Assembly (NCBI RefSeq): GCF_002775205.1
Contig: NC_036456.1
Coordinates: 18,829,976 to 18,893,975, forward strand
From: Xiphophorus maculatus
Lineage: Eukaryota > Chordata > Actinopteri > Cyprinodontiformes > Poeciliidae
DNA length: 64,000 bases
Direction of reading: 5' to 3'
Position 1 is the first letter of the stretch. The number at the start of each line of letters is the position of its first letter. The notes beneath the pieces are model-generated. The model was not told where the DNA came from and made no database searches. It saw only the letters and a program-made list of their open reading frames with translations. Positions 51,401-64,000 of this stretch are shown here, one piece after another. The translations under genes were made by a program, and so were the position numbers.

Positions 51401-54400
51401 TTAAAGGAGATTACATGACGAAAATAAGGGCTAAATAAAATGTGTTATATTTAATTTCAAAGGATGGTAGAGTTAACAAGTAGAAAATAGCTTAAAAGAT
51501 GGGAACATAACATTATTTGGCAGAGGCAGCCAGCTCTGTTTAGTGAAAGGCTGAATGTCTGCAAGCTTTCATGCCAAACAGCAGGCAGCCTCAGTGATTA
51601 ACAGCCCTGCACAGGAATTATTCAACTGCTTGTGTGCTTAGTTAGAATGCAAATGAGCAGATTCTGACACCATCTATTATAATATATAACTCAGTGATTT
51701 CAAATGCAAATATTTGTCTTCACTTCAAAAATATAGAAGCTGTGGGAAGTAAAACGCTGATAACAAAAGGATTATGGTTGAAGTGAGTTGGCACTGTAAG
51801 CTGCAATTGACAATTCATATTATTATCAGCATGAACAATTTTAGAATAGAAAGGAAATTGTGCTTGAGATACGTTTGAAATTGGACTCATAACATGTGGA
51901 GCGGTGACCTCAAATTAAGCTGTTTTCAAAAACGCCATTAATGTCTGCAGCCGATGTGTTACAGATGACAGGTGAGCAAAAGGAATGCAGCTCCAAGCCG
52001 GGTCTGCACAGCATGTTGTGAACTGCAGCACAATGCACAATAAATGATGCCTTCATTTTCCTTACTATTGAAATAACCGTACTGTGAAATTAAGCTGTCT
52101 AAAGATTCTTACAGTGCTTTTAGAAAAAGCACAGGAGCAACACTGATTGGAAATTGTGTGGTTTAAACTGAGCATAACATTAAGTGAATGTAAAACAATA
52201 TGTGCTAATACTAGTCACATAAGAAAACCTGGAGTTTTTCCTGCCAAGTGATTAGTGCTGTGGTCAGTTCACCTTAAGCATATTTTAAAACATATAAAAT
52301 GACAGAAAATCCATAGAGTAAATTAAATAGTCACTTGTCACATAAGGATGGATCCTATCAAGACTCCCTTTATGCTAATTTATAAGAAAATCATTACATT
52401 TGTTTGCAAGCTTTTTTTCACTCTCAGTTTTACTTTAATTAATCAAGTGTACATATTACTAATTCACACATTGTCGTTAAGCCAAATAGAAAAGAAAATA
52501 TTTAGGAAACAAATCACTTTGCATAAATATTTTTATTCTCCATAAAAAGAGAAACAGTGCAGCAAAGCACCTGTGCAGTTTGAGTTGATTTTATTATGTG
52601 AAATTCTAATTGCCACTAGAATTAGTATTACGAATCTCAGATCCAGACATTATTTGACTGAAAGGAAAACGTTTGCAGTAACCTTCTTATTCATTACTTC
52701 CCATAAGAAAACACTTAAACTCTATACACACAACGTCAAAGCGAAATAAACATCCATCTATCCAGTGTTTACAGCTGTTTGTCTATGCAGAGCGGCATTG
52801 AGATGTGGCTGTAAACCTTTACGTTTTTTTCACCCTGCAAAACTTTTCCAACTTCCAACTTTGTCAAGGTAAAAATCATCTTTCTCAGACATAAGTTGCT
52901 TCTTCATTGTTCACAAACATAATTATTACTCTTTTTTTCATTTGGAACTTAGTTAGTTATAATGTTTTCTACAAAAACTATCTAAGTCCTCTAGAAGATA
53001 AGTTTTTCCGTTTCCACATCACAGGCAGACATGTGACAAGAAGGATTTGAAAACAGATAACTGATGACAGAAAATTATTTTAAGATCCCAAATAATCGTT
53101 GAGGATGATATGTCCTGGGTGAGATGATGGAAGGACTCAAAGCTGGTGAGCAAATTTAGAGTGAGAGGCAGGTGTTAAAGGTGGGAAGGAGAGAATGAGG
53201 ACAGAAACACTCCAGTAAAATATTAAAAGGACTAAAATAGGACAAAAATAATGATGCCAAAGACTAAATCAAAGATATTTTATGCCACACGACCAAATAA
53301 ATTTGTGTAAATATGGCACAGTACGCAGCATTATAAATGACTGTAGACGACTGTAAATACACCACATTGTTCTTACAGCATCTTTTTAATTTGAAATAAA
53401 TATTGTGAACGTCTTCTGTCCACAACAGTGGAGAAATGCAGACATGATCCAGCGTCATGGCCTGCACCGCTTCAGCCAATCAAGGGTCAACCTGAGGCTT
53501 AACAACCAAAGAGCGATCAAGGCGAGTGTGAATGTGTGTTGCCATAGCAACAGCGTGAAGGCCACAGGTGCTCATCCTTGAGAATGGCAGCAAAAATAAT
53601 AGAGACAGCAAGATTCTGCTGTGTCTGGGTGTGATTTGAATGCACAAACAAAAGGTTTAAAAGCCGACGCCTTGCTCTCCACCCATCGTTCGTTCACCTT
53701 TGCTGTCATGACAACGCTGCCCTGTGGTGCTTCCAGTGTAGAGAGTCTGGAGATTGTTGGAGACGCAGAACAATAGTGGAAAGGACGAGAAAACTCGCTC
53801 TGTAATGCACGGGAACTGGAAAAGCCGGAGGAGCAGATAACGTCCATGATAAGAAACGGTTGGCATGACTGCACTGATAAGTTTTTGATTGTCTGATTGT
53901 CCTCAGCTCTTAACAAACTGCCTCCAAGCTTCCTAGAGGGACTGGGCAATTTAACTTTGGAGGTTTGAAAACAAAAAGAGAAAAAATGCAAACACAATCT
54001 TTACTGTGTAAGCATGCGGAAGCCCTTTAGAGAGAAAAAAGAGGGCAGAAACAAGAGCGAAAAGATGAAGCATGACACCCGCCTGCTGTGGGTGATAACA
54101 GCAGGAAGTCTCCTGGGTTCACTTTGCATCCCTGATGCTTTGTGCCTGCAGAGAAAACACCTCAGGAAACAGAGAGAAGAGCACCAAGCAGACTGGGAGA
54201 ATTGTTTCTGTTAAAGTAAAAAAATAACAACACAGACTTTCAAGTAAAACAAACAGGATGGATGAAGTAGAAAGCAATGCGTAAACAAATATACAATATG
54301 TCAAATCGATATGTTGCTTTGAATGTAACAAATATGTAGAACAAGTGGAACCACACTGAGATATTTCAGTGTGTAACCGTGCAAGAGTGTTGCCATTTAA

Positions 54401-55919
54401 AATTCTGCATCGTCTGCAAATTTGACCAAGTGAGAGAAACTGCATGAATCAGCATCTGTCACCTCAATGTCAGAAGTGCAACATCTCAGTATGAATCCAT
54501 ACACATTGTGTCTAGTTCTGTCCACAAACTCCAGCCTATTGGAAGGACATTTTGCAGGACATGGAAAAGATACTTGGAGTTCCCCAGGGAATGAACCCGT
54601 TTTCTCCAGACACTAAGGTCAGGACAACATTGCTGATGCCAGCCTGAGTAGACTCTCTCATATCCTCCCTCAAGGAAAAAACCTCCAAATAAAACCATCT
54701 GGCACAAAATCTGGATGGCATGCCTTCCTTCCTCTGGATCTAATCTACTTAAGTCATTTGTTTAAGGAACGGTTTATAAAAACTTGGTATCCAGATCTCT
54801 GCTTCAGGTCTCTTCATAACTCTCAAACCTGGTCATTTATGCTGATTTTCCACAAGGTCATCATTTGCCACATTTATCAAAGTTTAATTGTTTTATTTCT
54901 TTATCACTCAACTTGTATTGTGTAGAGATTGTTCTACAATGTAATTGAGCAGTCATTTTCATCATTTTGTACTATTGTCACTTTGTTTCTTGCACCTAAT
55001 ATTTTTCAGAAAAAATATTAGTCGAAAAAGCACTGATATGATTTTAAAAATGGCTCCTTGATTTGACTATAGGTTGTAATATCTAATAATATAAAATCCC
55101 TCAACTTAGCAAGATAGGGTCAGAAACAAGGTCCACACAATTTGTAAACATACTTTCTGGAAAGAATTAAAATTATATTTGAGTATTTTCAAATTACATT
55201 TGATGTTACTATTTTCTGTGATTACAAAGAAAGATAATTATATATGCAATTATTAAGCACAGTGAGAAATAGTTTGTCTATGGGGACTAAATGAAGGTGA
55301 ATAGATCCAGGAATATGAAGTACAACCTAAATTTCCTTGTTTAAAGCAGGTGACTAAAATATGCTAAAATATCTCGTAATTTTAAAGTCTTTCTGATATC
55401 TTCGGAGAAATTTGTGTTATGGGCTCAGTAAAAGCCATCGAACGGCAAAAATGTAGACATTTATCTTTGAAAGACAAATTTGTTTCTTTTATTAGATTCT
55501 CTAGCCTGACACTTCGTTTTTATCAACCCTTCCCTCCACAATCTCTTGTAAAGGCTCGGGGAAAATGTTGTTGATGGTCTGCAGAGACGGTGGAAGAGTT
55601 CAATTTTCTGAAGCTGCTAAGATGCGTTTTACGGCCCACGGGCAACGGTTGAAAATAGGAGGCAGTTTGTTTTGATCTCTCCTTCACACTCTCTTCTTTA
55701 CTTCCTGCTTTACCTTCGCCTTTACATTTTTAACACCATGCGTTTCTTCATTTTTATTTATCCCTCTCTGTTAGCCACTGTAAGTGCGCTTCTTGAAAAC
55801 AGATATCCTTCCTTCCTGCCTGTGTCAGTATTCTAACAAACAAACGCACACAATGCAGCGTTGTCGGTGTGGAAGCTCAAAGGGATCATATATCATGAGC
55901 AAAACCCAAACGTCCTGCT

Positions 55920-56045
55920 GGTCTTTGCAGGGTCCTGGTGCCCATTAGCAGCGATCATTGGGAGAGGGCCATAACTGTTCACCAATCCATTATAGGGCAA
56001 CACAGAGTCACACAGTAAAACGCCAAATGGACACAGAGTTATACA
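55920..56045 (+). repeat. Dispersed repeat relic, same type as in syt4 intron 3
   Basis: AGCGATCATTGGGAGAGGGC, ACCAATCCATTATAGGGCAA and CACAGAGTCACACAGTAAAA appear in this order. They match the pattern (CAGTCATTGGGCGAGAGGC, then GCCAGTCCATCACAGGGCAA, then CACAGAGACACAC) of a very common fish dispersed repeat. The copy is old and truncated. Confidence 0.55.
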
Positions 56046-59000
56046 AAAATATACTCAACAAACTAATGTGAAGGACTTTTATTTGTTAGCTAACCAAGCA
56101 AATTTGCAGAAATGTACACTTGAAATCAAGATGTATTAATTAGAAAAATAGTATATTTTTCAAATTTTATCCAATTAGAATATCACAAAAGACCACTAAA
56201 GACGATGTTTTGACTATATTAAGGCCTACACAATCATGTGGACTGATTTCAACCATATTAGTGGAAAGCTGAGTGGAAGGAAAAAGTGTGGCGGAAAAAG
56301 ATGCACAAATGATAGAAGAGGAAAACAAGAAATACCAGACATAACAACTCAAAACAGACATGATTATCAATTACATCATAATTTAAAAAAAATAACAATG
56401 TTTTGTTGTTCTGTTTTTATATTGCAGTGTTAGTTGATTCATTTTCGGATCCAAAAATGTTGTGCATGAAATAAACAGGATTCAGAAAAATGCAAAACAT
56501 GGAAGGAGAAAAATGACCAGCTCCCATTGTGGTTTATGAGTTTAATTGATCAAAGTTGTTTTCATCTGAATGGCCTATAAATGAATTAACATAAAGAATC
56601 TGAAGTTTCTCTCTCATTGAGATTACAACCCATTTTACAGCTGAGTCTTAATTTCCTCTTTGTGCAGAACATCAAAAGTTTTAATAGTACGCTCTGACTT
56701 CCTCTGCCTTACTGCCTCTTTTATGGTGAGACAAATCTTCTGTCATTCATAAAGAAAGCAGCTGATGAGAAATATCTGGCCATAAAATGGAGAATGACTT
56801 TAAAGTTGGCTGCCACCGAGAACAGGCAGACATTTGTGCTTGTGTTAAACAGGCTATTAGCTTGCACACTGCTGCTAGTGCCTTGACAACATTTGCATTG
56901 AAATGAAAGAATTGGCTTCCAGTTTGATCGCCTGGCTTACAACACTTCTGCCCTCTCAAGAAATGAACTGTGGAGCAAAACTGTTCAGCCTTCTTAGCTG
57001 TTACAGATATTTATTTTCTCTCTTTTTTTTTTGTTACAAAGCCAATATTCTTAGCCTAAGTGGGAGGAAACTGAGCTGACAAATCGATTCCGGTTGACTG
57101 CTTGTATTTCTTTTGTGGCTCTTGTAATTTAAAACCTCGGCCTGACACCACTGATCGACTCTCCTCCTTGCATTGTTCTCCAGTTAACCTGGATTTTGGG
57201 GGATTGGTCTGGGCTGAGAACTCCAGGCGGGAAATTGATAGGCAACTGCTGTGGGGTTTAGTGGGAGGAAACTGCTGCACAAAGAAACCTGAAAGTGCAA
57301 AGACTGAAGTTGATTCGCTAATATGGATTTCCCAATCATTTATTATTTCTGACACTCCTGTACTAGGAGCAAAATACAACTAAATGTGGAAAGAGTTATT
57401 TAAAAATCCAGCATCAGGCCTTTGATGATTTAAACGGCTTAATTCAGAAGGAATGTTTTTAATATGTCTTGGTTATGTCTACTGAAGGTTATCTTCTGTA
57501 GTTTTTAGTTATAAGCCACAGCCAATATCATACTTAAGCAAAAGAAGATTAAGCCAAAACTTTCTTTAGCTTTCAATCATTTTTTGCTCTTCTTTATGAA
57601 AACATACACCACTCAGAAACTTCCTAAAATATGGAGTCTATAGAAAGTTTTGTGGACAGCATGTCTTGTACTTGGGTAGTATTAGCAGATCCTGATGATA
57701 AACTAAAAAAGTGACAATACATTAGTTGAAATTACTTGATTTTTATGACTTCAAAGTTAAATCATAAATATTTAAAATGCCTACTTTCTCAGTTAATCGG
57801 CACTTATTAAAAAAACAATAATTTTATGGAAATTAGAAGATATTTTGTGAGGTCGCCATGAAAAATAAATTAAATCATTTATATAACTTAAAGCGCTTCT
57901 TTGACAAAACCCAATTTAGCTTCACATGTTACACATTTGCTGGTAATACGCAGCTTTTCCAAAGATCTGATGCTGGAGGTCATGATGCCGTCAGAAACAC
58001 AAGTATCATGTTACTAACAGAGAATATTGTGAAGCAATGAACCCTAAATAATGCCTTTCAATCAATGAAGTCAGGTTCCCACACACCAAAGGTTTTAATA
58101 GGTCATAATTAAATTACAAAAATAAGTCGGCCGGATGAACACGTTTCCCCAGTCGTGACTCTTTTTCTGCTCTTCAGCAACTATTCAGGGAAAATAGATT
58201 ATGAAAGCAACTCAGAGCTCAACTTTTGACACACTGCCAGCCACCTAGTCCACTTCCACTGAATTACTAAATTAGATTTATCTTTTTACATCTGACGGTG
58301 ACTTTATTAATTTAGAACTTTATTTACATTATTAAAGGTAGAAACTGCCTATTAAATTTAGAGTGGCTCCTTGGTTGGGTCAATTCATTTTCGGACTGAA
58401 CTTTCCAAAAATAGGGCAACAAAGCTGGCAACATCTTCCAGCAAATACTAAGAGGTGAGACAAACGGATTTGTATTTTAGGGACACAATCAGGATGATCC
58501 CCATTTAAATCATAAAGCTAATTTAAGACATAGCCTACTGTGAAATCAGAGCTCTCTGTTGAAAGCAGGGGCCTAAAGCAATACATGAAATAATAGGGGC
58601 CATTCTTCAGTGCATCAAACATGTATGAATTTCACATAAGGAGGTCGGAGTCCCTTAGTGTGGTTTTGTGTTCAAGGGCATGGAGGCCGTAACTGAACCC
58701 ACCCTGGGAACTCCCCAGGGAAAGACGACAATAAAAACCACTGAGATGCATTACTTGGTCTCCTAACAGTGCGAATGCCGGAAATTGTATCGATATAAGC
58801 GTGCAAAAAAATAAAAAATAGTAATTAAAGAGAATATCTTGTTACAAACTAGAAATAATGCTTACTGACATTAATCTGAAATAGGGATGTTACTTAAAGG
58901 GACTGACAAAGTGTAACATATAAACAAGATAAAACTATCTAGTAAGCGATGATTAAATGAATTATAAACTGTGAAATAGATGGCACTACGAGTTATTTGA

Positions 59001-59499
59001 CATGAGAAAAAAACACTGTTTTGCTCAAGCATGTATTTTATTTTAAATCACTGCAGAGTAAAAAATTAAAAATGATCAGTTGAAATAGCTTTAAGTGCTT
59101 GAAAGGTGCCAGTTTGGTAAATGTTAAAATTGTATTATTTCTAATTGTCGTTATTTATGTAGCATCAATTCAAAACAAATGCCAACACAAAGCACTTTAC
59201 AACTCAGTTTTAGGTATGAAAGTATATTGTCAACCTAATCTAGTCAGACAGACAGGTAAAAATGTTGTTTATTTAATTCCAATTTGACAGCATAGTCATA
59301 AAACAATGCAGTCAAGTTTAGTTAATCGGCAAAAGGTTTTCTTTCTAAGGAATCCCAGCCAATTGCATGAACTCCTCCTGTAACGACAGCGGACAGTTGA
59401 TTTCTTGAAGTTAGTTCCTTTGCAGAAGCCTCTCCTGCTCTGCATGGACTTGACAGTGAAAAGGAAAACTCTGTCTCAACATAATTTGTGCAGGGCCTG

Positions 59500-59660
59500 G
59501 CTAGACTGAGGGTCTTTGTTTGGTGATGTTTCAGCAAGACAATGGTGCAGTTCATAACTCCCATCTGACAAAGGACTTCTTCTCTTCCCATCTCATAAAG
59601 TTACTCTTTTGGACCATTCTACTTGTTGCCCTGACCTAAAACTCACTGAAAATGTTTGCT
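59500..59660 (+). mobile_element. Decayed Tc1/mariner-type transposase fragment
   Basis: The plus strand encodes MFQQDNGAVHNSHLTKDFF and, after a frameshift, CCPDLKLTENV. These correspond to the FQQDN..H and SPDLNPIENVW signatures of the IS630-Tc1-mariner DDE domain, with the usual spacing. Two frames and a stop are needed to read it, so it is dead. Similar but weaker wording extends to about 59340 and 59740. No inverted ends were found. Confidence 0.6.
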
Positions 59661-62600
59661 GAAATGCAGCAAGGTGGATTTACAATAACTGATGTCAGCT
59701 TCAGACAGTGGATACCTTTTGTGTAGCATCTTCAAAAATTAAAGCAAGTTTTAAAACATCCCATAGGAAGCACAACCATCCAGTAGGCTGACATTTTAAA
59801 AAATTATCTTTAACTTTTGATCGGCTCATAAAAACAGTTTGAGATAAAATGTCAATTTTGATAAATGTCCGTCTTTTTGCCTCTTGGTTCTGTTTCTTCT
59901 GTTTGCATATTGAAGATCAAATTGCAACACAGTCAAGATGTAAATCCATAGATTTGAATGAGGCCATACTTTCCTCTATCTTTCTCTGCAAACGTATTAT
60001 TCAATATTCTCTAAGATGACGTAAAATTTTTGTGCAAAATTCTTTGCGTTCATTTATGAGAGAGATGCTGTTATTCTTTTCCATGCAAAGGAGCATGCAG
60101 GCCATAGAAAAGTTGTGAAGAACATCCAATGTACCAAATTACCATATAAGATATAAAAGGCAGCCACTGACATGTTTTAGTTTTGTGTTCTTGGTATGAA
60201 GCTCTTCTTCATCAACTCCAGCAGGACTTTGCACACAAAAAAAGACAACAGAGCTAAATTAGACAGTCATCTGCACAGCACTCAGCTGCTCTGCATGCTG
60301 TGCATCAGGAGCTCACGGTCGTATGCGTTGAGTCACAAACACTCAGCAATCACTCACCGCCTCCGATGCTGTTTGTTCCCTTTCCACTTTATGATGTAAA
60401 TTTTTTTGGATTGGGTTCATATTGGATGTCTTCATTTCTTTCAAAGCCAAATAAGGTAGCATGTCGGGGAAGGGCTATTTTTAAACTGCCATCAATTATT
60501 GCCCAAATTGGACGATAATTAGCACGGCTGTAAACAGGGCCAGCGTGTGCTGGAGCGCCACGTCTCTGTTATTTGACATGCCGTAAAAAGAGAGAATGAA
60601 CACGATTCAAAGGAATAAACACATTTTTCTGTATGAAAATAACAAATTAAAACATTAGTTATTCTCTCAAAGGAGGATTAAGTCAACCTTGTTGATCTTC
60701 AATGTTTTTATTGAAGATAAGAACAGATTATTTTTGTACCTTATGCTGAAGAGGTGCCTCACTGAATTATTAACATAAAGGCAGCTAGATTTGAAGTACA
60801 TTTCAGACTTAATTTTTTTTTTTAAAGCAAAAAAATGTGTCATATTCCCCAATTATATGAAAGAAATACATGATTTCTAATTCCATAAAGATCCATGTCC
60901 AAAGTGAAGCATGGCAGACGAAACATTTATCTGTTTATTTTTCATTTTAAAGGTTATTTACTATGGGAGTTTATAATTGGACGACATTGGAATAGAAAGG
61001 GCAGTTAACTACAAACAGAGTCTGCTGGTCACAAGAGAGAAATCACAACCTCTATTATCTGAATACTTTGGCAGAAATGTGCATAAATCAATTAAATTAA
61101 AAATAAAAAAGCATTAAAAGATTTCTAGAAGTCTGAATTTGAGTCTGAGTCTCCTTGATAGCATGATAACTTTTGGATCATCAGAGTAATATTCTGGTTC
61201 AGAAGTACTTCGCTGAATGGCTTTCTAAATTAGGGATCAATTAATCTGGGAAAATATCTGTTCTTTTACTATCAAATAAATCAACCATCTACTTTCTGTC
61301 TTTATAACACCCGGTAACATCAAGTGACCTGGATATTTAAGTGGAAACAACTTTTTCTTCTCTGTTTTTTTAGATTGTGCATTGAATTTGTTGTATATAT
61401 ATTGTTTACCTCTAAACAGTGTATCTTTGAGCTACATTGAAACTTCAAAGCGCATTGTCAAAAGTGCTGGTAGAAATCAAAATAAGATTGAGTGAGATTG
61501 AATAAAAGGTTGTGTGTATTATTGTGTGCAAATAGAATGAGAAAAATGGCAATTGCCATGGAAACAAGCAGAAATCAGTGCTTGTTTTCCTTGTCTCGTC
61601 TCTCTTTTCTCGTCTTTTTCCACAAACAAGTATTTGTTCTTACTCCTCTCAGTTGATTTTAGTCTTCAGCTTATGTGAAGATTTTGTGGCTCACAGGCTC
61701 CACATCCTGATAATGTTGGAAGATTAGAAGACGGTTAGCCTGTTCAGTGATGGCCTCTGGGAATAAACAGTGTGAAAATTGTATCTCGATGTCCAGATGG
61801 GCTGCAATTTCAGCTCCTCGTTTGTGATATTATCTTGGCCTCATGCTTCATTAGCTTTAGAAATTGGATTCTTTGAGCAAAACCTTGGTAATTATATGTC
61901 TCAGTGACTTTGGGGAATTTTTGAAAATTGGTACACATGCTCGCATTAGTTTTGCTCGTTATCTCAATGTTGTAATATATTTATGTATTCTCAAACCTGC
62001 CTCACGTTCCTTCCAGTATTCAGAGGATCAATTGACACTCTGTCCTTGTACAATTACATTATCATACAGCTGAAAAAATTATATGTACATGTTATGGTTC
62101 TTATGTAAGTAAGAGCTTTAGATTTCTTTTGAAAGTATATGGCATAAGAGAAAAAGATATTGTTTGTTAATCTATCTTTTGTTTGACACCTAAATTGCGA
62201 GGGGCATCCTTACATCAGCTCTGCAGGATTATTATGTTCAGCCTTTTAGAGCTGCAGCCTGTCAGACAGTCGAACTCATGCTGTGTGTTTCCAACGGTGG
62301 CACAGTTTTCAGAAAGGGCATCGAGGGAAAAGCAAATCTGCTGGAGCTGTCTGATACATTGTAATTACACATGTTACACACTCATCCAAAACATTCACAG
62401 TCTGTCATCTGACAGAGTGAAAGAAAACACTGATGGGTCAGACAAAATACTCATTTTTCTAAAGCTAAGCCTTGAAGAATCAGGCTTGATGTTAGGATTG
62501 GTTTTACATAAATACATTTTCTTTGGCAATTCAAAATTTTCATAGGGATGTTTCACATCAACTTTGAAAACCACTAGAGCTGTTTTGTTATTGGTTTCAT

Positions 62601-64000
62601 TGTCATCATTTTGACTCTTCTAGTTAGAATGATGACCTCTTATCCTTCAAGGGAATCTTCTATTGGAGGTTTTTAAGAATAAATGCTACCAAGCATTAAG
62701 TCATCCAAGCCCTGTTTCACAATAACACCCAGTGGTGTTTAACTATGTTCAATTGGGCCCAAATTTGGCCCAGAAAATCTCCCCCATATGGAAGCCGATG
62801 AAAAGACACATTGGCTTTTGTGGCTTCTTGACTGCAAACATTATAGAAAAAAATTGGTGCTTTGTTAAATATTTCTAAGTAGAATGAACATTTTTTCTAC
62901 ACCAGTGTGTTAGTTGCTTCCCTTCTTCCTCCTAGGTCATTCCTAAACAATTTGCTGCTCTTAAAAGCATGAATACTACTGATAATCAGTGTTACATCAA
63001 TTTCCTTCCAGCAGGATTAAAATTGTTTGGGTAAGCGTTCCTCATTGGAGATATAAATAAATGAACCAATGTTATTGCAATTCACAAGGTGCACATGAGA
63101 AAGTTTCTTTTAAAAAGATGTAGTAATTGTTCTTGTTTGTGATCTACCACCAGAATTGAACCATTTAACATTTTTCCTTTAAGAGAAAAGAGTCAAACTG
63201 TTTAATCTTTTTTTTTCAGAGTTAGGGTAAAATTTCCTCCATGGGATCCAGTTGCTTTAAAGCCCAGTTTAGCAGATCAACACTGTGCTGTGCATAGACA
63301 GTCAATAATCACCAGTAAGAGCCCTTAGCTCACCTTAGTCAAATATTAATTACTGAACATACTGTATGGTGGTATTCCCTAATTTGATGCGCAAAGACAT
63401 CAGATTTATTTATCACCTCAGTAAAACCAACACATTTACACATCTGAGTAGTTCTGCATCCTTTCTCTTAATATCGCTCACTCTGTACCCATCTGTCGCT
63501 AGTTTTTGTTGCTCCACAGGTGTTGAAATGTGTCAGGGAGCATATAGAGCCAGAGGGGAGGAGGACATATTTACTGAGGCTAATAAAACATAAACGAAAC
63601 GGGGCAAAGCAGAAGAGCGATTAGCTGTCAGAGCATTTTGGAATGTCACGAAGGTTTCCATCAGTAAAGACGAGGTTTTTAGATCCTAACTCTGATGGAG
63701 GGATTGTACCTGACATGTTGTTATTGTCTTTACTTTCTTCACTTTGGCTTTTCATATCAGTTCATCTCAGACAAAAATATTGTGCCCTTTAGCTATTCAA
63801 TTCCCTGATAGACGCGTGCAAAAAGGTCTAAAATAGATGTACTTTTCATTGCAAAAGGATAATCTCACGCAGAGAAAATAGAAACATGCAGCTTTTATAT
63901 TACAAAGGGTTGAAATTAAAAAATATATTTTAAAAAACTGTGGTCAATGCAATGATCAGCATCACTAAGCATCATGGCTGTACAGCTGAAAAACCGGCAG

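Larger units (their letters stand above)
48400..63960. other. Gene-poor region downstream of syt4
   Basis: Over 15 kb I find no chain of open frames with splice sites and no recognisable protein. The longest frame (minus strand 53997-53572, 141 codons) has low-complexity, non-family sequence. Relics of a dispersed repeat (about 55920-56045) and of a Tc1-like transposase (about 59500-59660) are listed separately, as is a GT repeat. Mammalian SYT4 also borders a large gene desert, so long-range regulatory elements are plausible here but cannot be shown. Confidence 0.55.

Noticed and set aside
53572-53997. Minus-strand open frame of 141 codons
   Set aside because: No family features, no splice context and no similarity to the cluster. 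Its amino-acid make-up looks like chance.
57056-57383. Overlapping frames of about 100 codons on both strands
   Set aside because: Mirror-image open frames without splice sites or recognisable residues; nothing supports coding.

Overview
The window reads as vertebrate nuclear DNA, almost certainly from a ray-finned (acanthomorph-type) fish. It is AT-rich, its genes are split by GT-AG introns, it carries a recognisable synaptotagmin-4 gene, and it is littered with decayed repeats of fish type (tRNA-derived SINE, TA-flanked MITEs, Tc1/mariner and hAT relics, GT/TC/TA microsatellites). No prokaryotic or viral genes were seen.

Region 1 (about 1-38.5 kb) is a tandem cluster of at least 13 small paralogous genes plus relics, on both strands. 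I do not recognise the family by name. All members share one plan: a first coding exon of about 25-43 codons encoding a signal peptide or signal anchor, one or more very short alpha-helical exons (usually exactly 18 codons), and a last exon carrying long amphipathic helices. All coding introns are phase 0. Five subgroups can be separated. (1) B, F, G and I have three coding exons and make 137-152 aa proteins. (2) C and E have five coding exons (40-18-26-18-~90 codons) and end in HEEL and HDEL, which match the ER-retrieval signal. (3) D, H and J have the same five-exon plan but end in a hydrophobic membrane segment; in D this segment is cut off by a TGA. (4) K, L and M have related leader exons. 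(5) A (partial) and N (a pseudogene) share a short leader. Several promoters contain perfect or near-perfect interferon-stimulated response elements (GAAANNGAAACT), including a tandem pair between the divergent genes D and E. My inference is a rapidly duplicating, interferon-induced family of secretory-pathway or membrane helical proteins. The sequence also records recent duplication (the G-H unit copied as I-J), promoter copies without genes, and decaying exons.

Region 2 (about 39.5-48.4 kb) holds one complete syt4 gene on the + strand, in five coding exons (471 aa). It has the Syt4/11-type Asp-to-Ser change in C2A.

Region 3 (about 48.4-64 kb) has no gene I can support. It holds repeat relics and otherwise unremarkable non-coding DNA, which fits the gene-poor surroundings I recall for SYT4 in mammals.

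The cluster genes probably respond together to one signal (IRF/STAT factors on ISREs) and place helical proteins at different sites: secreted, ER-retained or membrane-anchored. This is an inference from promoters, leaders and C-termini; no biochemical function can be read from the sequence.
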